64,000 bases of DNA from Paratrimastix pyriformis (Eukaryota; Preaxostyla; Paratrimastigidae), in contig JAPMOS010000008.1 of assembly GCA_027972325.1 (NCBI GenBank), positions 868,001-932,000 of the forward strand, written 5' to 3'. The notes beneath the pieces are model-generated. The model worked only from the letters and a program-made list of their open reading frames with translations. It did not search any database and had not been told where the DNA came from. Position numbers and translations under genes: made by a program. The number at the start of each line of letters is the position of its first letter. Position 1 is the stretch's first letter. This document shows positions 37,001 to 46,479 of this stretch, piece by piece.

Positions 37001-40000
37001 GGGGTGGGGCCCGGCAGAACGCCCAACAAGAGGTCGAGATCGGGGTGGCCCTGGACACGCTGATGGAGTTCGACTTCCGGGGCCGCTTCATGACGCACTT
37101 CCTCAGGGACGTGGTGGCCATCTACCTCGACCACCCCAACCCGTCCGCACACTGCCCCTGCCCCTGCCCCTGCCCCTGCCCCTGCCCCTGCCCCTGCCCT
37201 GCCCCTGCCCCTGCCCCTGCCCTGCCCCTGCCCCTGCCCTGCCCCTGCCCCTGCCCCTGCACGCCTCACCGCCTCACCGCCTCACCGCCTCACCGCCTCA
37301 CCGCCTCACCGCCTCACCGCCTCACCGCCTCACCGCCTCACCGCCTCACCGCCTCACCGCCTCACCGCCTCACCGCCTCACCGCCTCACCGCCTCACCGC
37401 CTCACCGCCTCACCGCCTCACGGCACTGGTCCCCGGCCCCACTTCTCTACGGTGTGGCTCGGCTGTTGGCTGCAGTGTGATCCGCACCAAGGCGGCCCTG
37501 GCCTGCAGCAAGCTGCTCGTGGCCCAGGGGGAGCCGCCCCCCATCCGCGGGGTGCACGGCGAGATGGTGTGCGACCTGCTCAACCAGCTCCTCCAGATCG
37601 CCACCACCGACCCCGGTCCGCAGCCGCCCCGCCCATGCCTCCGATGCCCTCCTCCTCTGATGATGATGATGATGTTGTTGATGACCATGATCATGACCAT
37701 GACCATGACGATGATGTCCTTGGTCTGACGGGTTCTGTGGCGGGCGGGCGGCGGGTGGCGGGGCGCTGCAGACAAGGAGGTGCGCCGGCAGGTGCTGGTC
37801 TCGCTGGACTCGCGGTTCGACTACTTCCTGGCCCAGGCCCAGAACCTGCGGGCCATCTTCCTGCTGCTGAACGACGAGTGCTTCGAGATCCGGGTCCTCT
37901 GCGTGACCATGCTGGGCCGGCTGTCCAACTTCAACCCGGCCCGGATCCTGCCCTGGATGCGGCGCACCCTGATGCAGGTCCTGACGGCCCTCGAGTTCAG
38001 CCACGACCAGGGCCTCAAGGAGGAGGGCGCCTCGCTGCTGGGCTGCCTGGTCAAGGCGGGCGACTCGATGGTGGTGCCCTACATCAAGCCCATCCTGAAG
38101 ACCCTCATCACCCCCATCAAGCACCCCTCCAATGACATCGCCGTCTCCACCTGCGCCCTGCAGGCCCTCGGCGAGCTGGCCATCGTCGGGTCCGCCGCGC
38201 CCGCCTCCTCGCCCCCCTTCCCTCCCGGAGAACCTCCGTGGGTGGGTGGGGATGTGGGTGCGGCTGTGGATGGGTGGATGTGCGGCTGTGGATGGGTGGA
38301 TGTGCGGCTGTGGATGGGTGGATGTGCGGCTGTGGATGGGTGGATGTGCGGCTGCGACGGATGGCACGGCTGACCTTGTGCCATCCCTGCTTCTGGGTCC
38401 CTCGGGTGCGGGCGGGCGGGCGCAGGGGGGCGTCCATGGAGGAGTACGTGGCCGAGCTGATCCCGCTGATCATCGAGGCGATCAACCCCAACCCCACCTT
38501 CAACACCTCCATGCGCGAGGCCGCCCTGAAGACCCTGGGCCACCTCATCCAGGCCACGGCCTTCGCCGTGCGGCCGTACACGCTCTTCCCGCACCTGCTG
38601 GACCACCTGCTGTCCATCCTGCGGTCCAACGCCAGCTGGGGCATCCACCGGGAGACCCTGCGGGTGGTGGGCATTCTGGGGGCCATCGACCCGTTCAAGT
38701 ACAAGGCCCTGACCCAGCCCCACGGCGAGTCGATCTCCAACCGGGTCACCGAGGACCAGGAGAGCCGCGGCCTGGCCCGGTTCAAGGACGACCACGCCCG
38801 GGCGGGGGTGCTGGCCCTGGTGGGGGAGCTCAACCAGCCCTCCTCCATGCAGCACCACACCGTCATCCACGGCATCATGTACATTGTACGCAACATGGGC
38901 CTGCAGTTCGTCACCTACCTGCCCGACGTCATGCCGCCCCTGCTGGATGTGCTCAACAAGTGCAACGACAGCAAGCTGCGCGAGTTCATCTTCCAGCAGC
39001 TCTCGGTGCTGGTCAGCATCGTCAAGCAGCATGTCCGGGGTTACCTGCCCCAGCTGTTCGACATCATGAAGCAGTACTGGAACGCCCTGCTGCTGCCCAT
39101 CATCGCCCTGGTCGAGCAGATCTCGATCGCCTTCAGCGACGAGTTCAAGGTGCTCCTGCCCACCCTGATCCCGCTGGTGCTGGTGCAGCTGCAGAACCGC
39201 GAGCACGCCCCCAAGATCCTGAAGACCCTCGAGGTCTTCGGCAAGAACCTCGACGACTACGTCTACCTGGTGGTGCCCACCGTCATCGGGCTCTTCGAGC
39301 GGGCCTCCACGCCCATCGACATCCGCAAGGCGGCCCTGCAGTCGGTGGCCACCTTCTGCAAGGAGCTCCACCTGGCCGACTACGCGACCCGCATCATCCA
39401 CGCCATCGCCCGCATCTTCGCCGAGGCGCCCCAGCCACCGGCCCTGGGCACCCCGGGCGCCCCGCCCCCCTCGGCCGCCCTGGCGGCCATGGGCGCGGCC
39501 GCCAGCGGGGGCGTGACCTACTCGCACCTGGTCCAGCAGGCCGGGGTGACCCTCTGCGAGATCGTCCAGCAGCTGGGGGCCCCCTACGAGGTGTACATCC
39601 CCATGATGCGCCGGGCCATGGACATTGCCCGCATCAACGACGACCGCTACAACCAGCTCGTCCACGCCATCCAGCAGCACCTGCCCGTGGGCCCGTCGCC
39701 CTTCTCGGTGCTGGTGGAGCGGCGCGAGGCCCTCCTCCGGGCCAGCATCGCCGTGGCCGGGGCGACCGAGCTCGAGGACCCGGCCGTCGAGGCGGAGTAC
39801 CGCAACCCGCAGTTCGTGCCGGCCCAGCTGATGAAGGCCTGGCAGACCAACGACCGGGGCGCCCCCGAGGACTGGGTCGAGTGGCTCCGATCGCTCTCCC
39901 TCAACCTGCTCGTCCACTCGCCCTCGCCCGCCCTGCGCTCGTGCGCCCCCTCGTCCCGGGCCATCCCGGCCCTCTCGCGGACCCTCTTCAACCCGGCCTT

Positions 40001-43000
40001 CTCGGCCGTCTGGGACATGCTCTCCTCGGACTTCCGCGGGGACCTCATCAAGAGCATCGAGGCGGCCCTGACCTCGGACACGGCCCCGCCGGACATCATC
40101 CAGACCATCCTCAACCTGGCCGAGTACATGGACCACACCGAGCGGCCCCTGCCCATCTCCTTCCGCATCCTGGGGGCCGCCGCCGAGCGGTGCCACGCCT
40201 TCGCCAAGGCGCTGCACTACAAGGAGCTCGAGTTCCACATGCTGCAGAACGCCTCCATCCAGCGGGCCCAGCGGCCGGCCCCCAGCGCCTACCGGCACCC
40301 GATCATCAGCACCCCGCTGGTCGTGCCGGCCGACGTGAGCCCCTCGCAGATCCGCACCCAGCAGCAGGCGGTCGTGGGCAGCCTGATCTCGATCAACAAC
40401 CAGCTCCAGCTGCCCGACGCGGCCACGGGGGTGCTGCGGCTGGCCCAGGAGCGCCTCCAGCTGACCCTGGACGAGTCCTACTACGAGAAGCTCCACCGGT
40501 GGGACGACGCCCTGCGGGCCTACGAGGCCAAGCAGCTCGAGGACCCCATCAACTCGGACCTGGCCCTGGGCCGGATGCGGTGCCTCAACGCCCTGGGCGA
40601 GACCGAGAAGCTCTTCCTGCTGGCCCAGCACCACTGGAACCTGGCCGACAGCGGGGGCCGCCTGGAGATGGCCCCCTTCGGGGCCTCCTCGGCCTGGCAC
40701 CTGCACAAGTGGCACGCCTTCGGGGAGTTCGCCGAGGCCCTGGACCCGGACAGCCTGCAGGCCATCTTCTACCAGGCCGTGCTGGCCACCCACGCCAACC
40801 GGTTCGAGCATGCCGCCACCCACGTCGACACGGCCCGCCACGTGGTCAACCAGCAGCTCTGCGCGGTGCTCCCCGAGGGCTACGGGCGCACCTACTCGTT
40901 CATCGTCAACCTGCAGCAGCTGGCCGAGCTGGAGGAGGTCATCATCTACAAGAGCAGCACCCACCTGCCCGAGCGCCAGAAGCGGCTGGTGCAGATGTGG
41001 ACCGAGCGCATCAACGGGGCCCAGCCCGACGTGGACATTTGGCGCAACCTGCTGGCCGTGCGGTCGCTGGTGCTCGACCCGGCCAGCGACTCGGCCATCT
41101 GGGTCAAGTTCGCCTCGCTGTGCCGCAAGCAGGGCCGCCGCAGCCTGGCCAAGAAGACCCTGCTCTCGCTGATGGGGGTCACCGACCTGGCCCCCGCGGA
41201 GATCGTCCCGCCCAGCGTGCAGCCCTCGGTGGCCTTCGCCTACGTGCGGGACCTGGTCTACAACGGCCACAAGGAGGAGGCCAAGCAGCGCCTGCAGATC
41301 CTGATCGGCTCCCGGCGGATCACCAACGCCCACCTGCTGGCCCGGTGCCACCTGCGCATGGGCATGATCTACTACTCGACGGGCGAGAAGCTCGACGAGG
41401 ACACCATCCGCAACGCCCAGGCCAGCTTCGGGGCGGCCCGGGACGCGGAGCCCAGCTGGCACAAGGCTCAGCACAAGTTCGCCCTGATCAACGCCGAGAC
41501 CATCGAGCACTACGAGGCCGAGAAGCGCCACGAGGACCGCATCCGGCGCATGCTGGTGCCCACCGTGCAGGCCTTCTTTCGGGCCATCGAGCTGCCGGCC
41601 GACCCGCTCCAGGACACGCTCCGCCTGCTGACGCTCTGGTTCCGGCACGGCCAGTACCAGGAAGTCGAGCACGCCCTGATGGAGGGCTTTGAGCGCATCA
41701 ACGCCCGCAAGATCGACACCTGGCTGGCCGTCCTGCCCCAGATCATCGCCCGCCTGGACGCCACCTGCGTGCCCGTGCGCAACCTGATCTCGCAGCTGCT
41801 CATCCACGTGGGCCAGAAGCACCCCCAGGCCCTCATCTACCCGCTGGCGGTGGCCATCAAGAGCGAGTCCCCCATCCGCCGCAGCAACGCCGAGACCATC
41901 CTCGAGCGCCTCAAGGAGCACCACCAGCCCCTCGTCGACCAGGCCCGTCTCTTCTTTGTGAATTCTTTGTGAGTTAGGGTGTGGTCCCATAATTTTTCCG
42001 TGGGGACCCGCGGGCGACCCGCCCCCGCCCACTTGGGCAGGGCTGATAGATCCGTCCGTTTCGAAGCCGGTGCCGCGCCACACAGGGTCGTTGTATCGGT
42101 CAAAAAACGGCCCAGAGCGACTGCGGTCATGTGCAGGGCCTCACTTATACCACAACGGAGCGGACCCCCGCCCTGAGTGCTCTGGCTCTGCTCACATTAC
42201 ATCACATCACGAGAACTGGTGGAAGTGGGGGCGGATTAGGTGGGGTGCGAGGGGGTTGTGGCGGCTTCCGTTCATTTCCGCTGACCGGGATGCGGGCTGC
42301 TGCATGCGGCGGGCTTGGGGCGAACAGGCGATTCTGGTGGCCCAGGAGCTGATCCGGGTTGCCGTGCTGTGGAACGAGCTCTGGTTCCAGGGCCTGGAGG
42401 AGGCCTCGCGGCGATTCTACTACGAGAAGAAGGACATCCCCGGCTGTGTGGCCATCCTCAACCAGCTGCACAACATGGAGACCCCCGAGACCCTCCCCGA
42501 GAAGGAGTTCGTCGCCAAGTACGGCGCCGAGCTCAAGACCGCATACACCCACCTCCGCGTCCGTCCACCAGCCCCCGCCATCCCCTCGGCTCATGGTCTC
42601 CCCGTCTGCCCCCATGCGTCCTCTCTGTCCCCTCCCCCGACAGAACTTTGAGCAGGAGCGGAGCGGGCCCTACCTGACGCAGGCCTGGGAGATCTACACG
42701 CGGGTGTGGCGCAAGCTGCGGACGGAGATCCCGGCCCTGGCCCAGCTGGACCTGACCACCCACAGCCCGCGGCTGGCCGAGGTGACCAACCTGAAGATCG
42801 CCGTGCCGGGCACCTACCAGCCCGACAAGGAGCCCATCTGCATCCAGTCCTTCGACCTCATCCTGCCCATCATCGCCTCCAAGCAGCGGCCCCGCCGGCT
42901 GACCATCAACGGGTCCGACCAGCACAGCTACCAGTACCTGCTCAAGGGCCACGAGGACATCCGCCAGGACGAGCGGGTCATGCAGCTCTTCGGCCTGGTC

Positions 43001-44025
43001 AACACCCTGCTCGCCGGGGCGCCCGCCCACAACGGGGACCTCTTCATCCGCCAGTACCCGGTGATCCCGCTCTCGCCCAACAGCGGCCTCATCGGGTGGG
43101 TGCAGGGCAACGACACCTTCCACCAGCTGGTCAAGACCTACCGGGCCGAGCGCAAGCTGAAGGTCGACGAGGAGCACCGGCTCATCCTGCGCCAGTGCGC
43201 CGACGAGAACGAGGAGGCCCTCAACCAGCAGAAGGCCTACGACGTGCTGACCCTGCTCCAGAAGGTGGAGATCTTCAACAACGCCCTGGCCGCCACCGCC
43301 GGCCGGGACATCTACGACCTGCTCTGGCTCCGCTCGCAGACGGCCGAGGTGTGGCTCGAGCGGCGGACCTGCTTCACCCAGTCGCTGGCGGTCATGTCCA
43401 TGGTGGGCCACATCCTGGGCCTGGGCGACCGGCACCCGAGCAACCTCATGCTCGACCGGGCCACGGGCAAGGTGGTCCACATCGACTTCGGCGACTGCTT
43501 CGAGGTGGCCATGGAGCGTGAGAAGCACGCCGAGAAGGTCTGCCGCCCCTGCCCCCCCAGCCCCTTGGCCTGCCCGCTTCCCTTCCCCATCTGTGCCATC
43601 GCTGGTGACGGCGGTGATGATGCTGGTTTGCTCCTGCTGCTCCTGCTGCTCCTGCTGCTCCTGCTCCTGCTGCTCCTACTCCTGCTGCTCCTACTCCTGC
43701 TGCTCCTACTCCTGCTGCTCCCTTGTGTCGCCCATTTCGACCGCTCATCTCGCCCCATCGGTCGCCCGTCGGGCCCTGGTAGGTTCCCTTCCGGCTGACC
43801 CGGATGCTGGTCAACGCGATGGAGATCAGCGGCATCGAGGGCTCCTTCCGGCTGACCTGCGAGAAGGTCATGGGCATCATCCGGGAGAACAAGGGCTCCA
43901 TCATGGCCATGCTGGAGGCCTTCGTCTACGACCCGCTCATCAACTGGCGTCTCCTGCGGCCCTCGGCCCCCGAGGGCCCCGACCTGGGCCAGACCGAGGA
44001 GAACACAGCCCTGCTCGACTCCACC

Positions 44026-44056
<31 letters not shown>

Positions 44057-44370
44057 AAGCCGCTGGCGGCGCGGCCTCCCAGCAGGTGGTGCCCGTCCCC
44101 AACGCGGTTCCGGTCCGGGCCTGGCAGGACCAGCCCGACGAGGGCAGCTCCATGGGCAGCGACGCTGCCACCCACAGCGAGTTCGCCGGCCGGCAGACCA
44201 TGGGTCCGCCCCTGCCCATGTCCCCTGCCCTGCTCTTTCCCCCTGCCCTGCTCTTTCCCCCTGCCCTGCTCTTTCCCCCTGCCCTGCTCTTTCCCCCTGC
44301 CCTGCTCTTTCCCCCTGCCCTGCTCTTTCTCCCTTCGGCATTGCCCTGCTTTGCCTTGCTCTGGCCCTCT

Positions 44371-44409
<39 letters not shown>

Positions 44410-44647
44410 ACACACACACACGAGATGACCTCCTTACGCTGCCTCCTGGTGGTCGGTGGGGGCCGCAGAGGAGGAGGTGCTCAACGCGAAGGCCGTGCAC
44501 GTGTGCGAGCGGGTCCGCAAGAAGCTGGCCGGCAAGGAGTTCGGCGAGCAGCTCTCGGTGCCCGACCAGGTGGACCGGCTCATCGAGGAGGCCATCTCCC
44601 ACGAGAACCTCTGCCAACTCTTCGTCGGCTGGTGCCCCTTCTGGTGA
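34092..44647 (+). CDS. TOR: Target of rapamycin (TOR) serine/threonine kinase, PIKK family
   Basis: About 15 exons, including a single 3.5-kb exon (38426-41957). HEAT repeats run to about 40.2 kb ([39 protein letters not shown] region). The FAT domain follows (about 40.2-41.95 kb; [17 protein letters not shown]). FRB lies in 42328-42740 ([39 protein letters not shown]). The kinase domain is 42760-43950: [20 protein letters not shown], catalytic [13 protein letters not shown], metal-binding [13 protein letters not shown] polyQ-containing linker (44030-44060) leads to the FATC (..[16 protein letters not shown], stop 44645). TOR couples nutrients to growth through TORC1/TORC2. Introns start GTCCG, GTGCG, GTCCC or GTCTG. 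The first exon is uncertain: [23 protein letters not shown] (34092-34184) splices in frame to [17 protein letters not shown] (34233). Confidence 0.96.
35578..35662 (+). repeat. (CACCTC)n intronic repeat in TOR
   Basis: Hexanucleotide tract followed by (CGCAC)n-type repeats to about 35758; together they make most of one intron. Confidence 0.9.
37153..37420 (+). repeat. (CCCCTG)n then (ACCGCCTC)n intronic repeats in TOR
   Basis: Two adjacent arrays, a 6-mer (about 37153-37260) and an 8-mer with about 20 copies (37262-37420), fill one intron. Confidence 0.93.
38254..38350 (+). repeat. 20-bp tandem repeat in TOR intron
   Basis: Unit TGCGGCTGTGGATGGGTGGA, about four and a half copies, upstream of the acceptor at 38425. 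Confidence 0.88.
43628..43722 (+). repeat. CTGCTCCTACTC-type intronic repeat in TOR
   Basis: Pyrimidine-rich tandem copies in the intron that splits the kinase domain between HAEK and VPFRLTRM. Confidence 0.9.
44223..44409 (+). repeat. 17-bp repeat plus 37-nt poly-C in last TOR intron
   Basis: About six copies of CCCTGCCCTGCTCTTTC (44223-44330), then 37 C (44373-44409), then a short CA run before the acceptor GGGGGCCGCAG. Confidence 0.93.
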
Positions 44648-44899
44648 GCCGCCCCTCGCCCCGCCCGCCCCGCCCGAGGGCCCGGCCCTCGTTTTCCTGC
44701 CCAACACCGGCCGCCCCACCCGCCGGGCCGCAGACCCCACCCCCACCCCACCCCCTGTGCATCTGCTCTCTTGTGCGGTAACCCATCTCTCCTCCTCTTT
44801 TTTCTGCTGTCTCCGCGTGCGTGTCGTTTCCTTTCTTCTTCCCCTCCGGTGCCTCTCGTGCCGCCTGTTTTTTTGAGCGCCGCCGACCTGCGCTCGCCC
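44648..44899. other. 3' flank of TOR, convergent with SNF5
   Basis: About 250 bp after the TOR stop, becoming pyrimidine-rich. The SNF5 3' end may reach into it; no other gene seen. Confidence 0.4.
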
Positions 44900-46377
44900 C
44901 CCACCCCACCGGCCAGGCCCAGGTCGCAGCGGATGGTCGCCGCTTCCGCTTCTCGGGCCCATCGCATCGCATCGCCAGTGATAGGCCAGCCCTTCGGTAT
45001 GAATAGAATGACCCGCCCCGACCAGGAGGTACCCGCGGTCATTCTTGGGGTTGTTTGGGCGAGCGGCTGCGTCGTCTCGGCCGGCCGCGCACGGATGAGC
45101 GGGGCGGGGGGCTCCGCCCGTGTTTCCTGTTGGGGCGGCCGGACGGGGGCAGGAGGGATTGGCCCCGGGAGCGGGTCGAGTAGCGCCCTCCCGAACCCGC
45201 AGCAGCCCCAGCGGCAGCCGGGCCGCCCTCGTGGCCGCGAGTGGTCCGTCCCACTGACTCGGGGCCTTCGTCGGGCGTCCCGACGACACACGGGTTGGCG
45301 CCCGCCCGGCCTTGCAGCCTGCGGGGAAAAAAAGCATGATGAACGAGCATCAAGAGGGCAGGCGCGAGGGAGGGCAGGCGCGAGGGAGGGCAGGCGCGAG
45401 GGAGAGGCGAGGAGGGGGGGGAGGGCGGGGAGGGCGGGGTGGGAGGGGAGGGAAGGGAGGGCAGGCGCAGGGGAGGGAGGCGAGGGAGGCGCGGACCGAG
45501 GGGTACGCGACCTCCTCCTGTTCGGCGGGGGAGTGCCACCAGCCCAGGGTCGGGTCGGGTCGGGTCGGACGGTGGGCGAGCAGCCGCAGACCGTGCGGAG
45601 CGGGAGGGGGTTCTTCTGGCGCAGCAAGGTCGCCCCCAGCGGGCTCAGACGGGCCCGGTAAATCTGCACCCAGCAATGCCAGAGTGAAATCTGTGTGCCC
45701 GTGCCCGTGCCCCTGCCCCTGCCCCTGCCCGTGCCTGCGTGGGCCCGTGCCTGTGTGAGCCCGTGGCCGCCGGTTGGGGCACGAAGGCGGCAGAAGCGCG
45801 ACCTGCTCGCGGAGGGCCTCAGCAAGGGCCTCGGCAAAATGGGGGACCGTAATGCCCATCTCGCGGCACAGTTGCATGGCGTATGCCTCGGCCGAATTGG
45901 TCTCGTCGGAGATGTCCCAGTCCAGCTGGTCCCGCAGCAGCACATCGCACAGCCGCACCTCGAGCTGCCATGCGCCCCACCGGCGCCAGCCGCCCAAATT
46001 CGCGATGGGGGAATCAAGCGGATCGGGGAGTGGACTTGCAGACATTCAGACGATGGATGCATGGGTAGTTGGGGAGGCAAAGCGTGTTCTGTTCGAGAAA
46101 ACGTTCCACCTGGGCATAAATGGAGGCCGTGATGGGGGCAACAAGGCTCTGCGGCAGCCGATGATCTGTGACCAGGTTTTCGGCGAGATCGTGCATGGTG
46201 ATACTTTGTTCGAAGACATTCCACGAAAAATGTTCCTGAAGGACAGGGAATAGTGCACGGAACGGGTATTAAAAAAAAGACCGTAATGCTCTGGTGGCCG
46301 GAGCGAATTTCGAGTGTGATCGGGACCAAGACGGAGCCGACCGAGGCCCCTCTGGGTTCCCCCGCACCTGCACTCAT
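44900..46377 (-). CDS. SMARCB1: SNF5/SMARCB1/SFH1-family chromatin-remodelling subunit
   Basis: Starts MSAGAGEPRGASVGS at 46377. Exon 1 ends 46282, exon 2 is 46235-46044 (intron 46 nt), exon 3 starts 45964 (intron 79 nt) and exon 4 is 45663-45592. SNF5 repeat 1: VLVPITLEIRSGHQSIT, EHFSWNVFEQSITMHDLAEN, QSLVAPITASIYAQVE. Repeat 2: IHRLN joined to LEVRLCDVLLRDQLDWDI, SDETNSAEAYAMQLCREMG, FAEALAEALREQ. The N-terminal region before repeat 1 is almost absent (about 15 residues). The next exon, from 45321, reads in phase into an Arg/Pro-rich tail with SRPRGRPG, which resembles an AT-hook. The true stop is unresolved: the frame stays open into TOR's antisense, so the left end is approximate. SNF5 is the core subunit of SWI/SNF and RSC. 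Confidence 0.85.
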
Positions 46378-46479
46378 GTCCGAACTCGGGGCGCGTCAAT
46401 CAATTCAAAAGCGGCTGAGATTTGCCTTTAAACCCGCGGGGAAGACCTCTTCGAGTTTCGTGCGAAACCAGCTTTTGAA
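46378..46479. promoter_or_regulatory. Putative bidirectional promoter between SNF5 and FAD oxidoreductase genes
   Basis: 102 bp between divergent ATGs, lower GC than the surroundings, with A/T-rich patches (TTTAAA at about 46428). No defined box recognised. Confidence 0.45.

Noticed and set aside
38079-42083. 1334-codon open frame antisense to TOR
   Set aside because: A shadow of extreme G/C third-position use in TOR; no family resemblance, and the sense strand matches TOR throughout.
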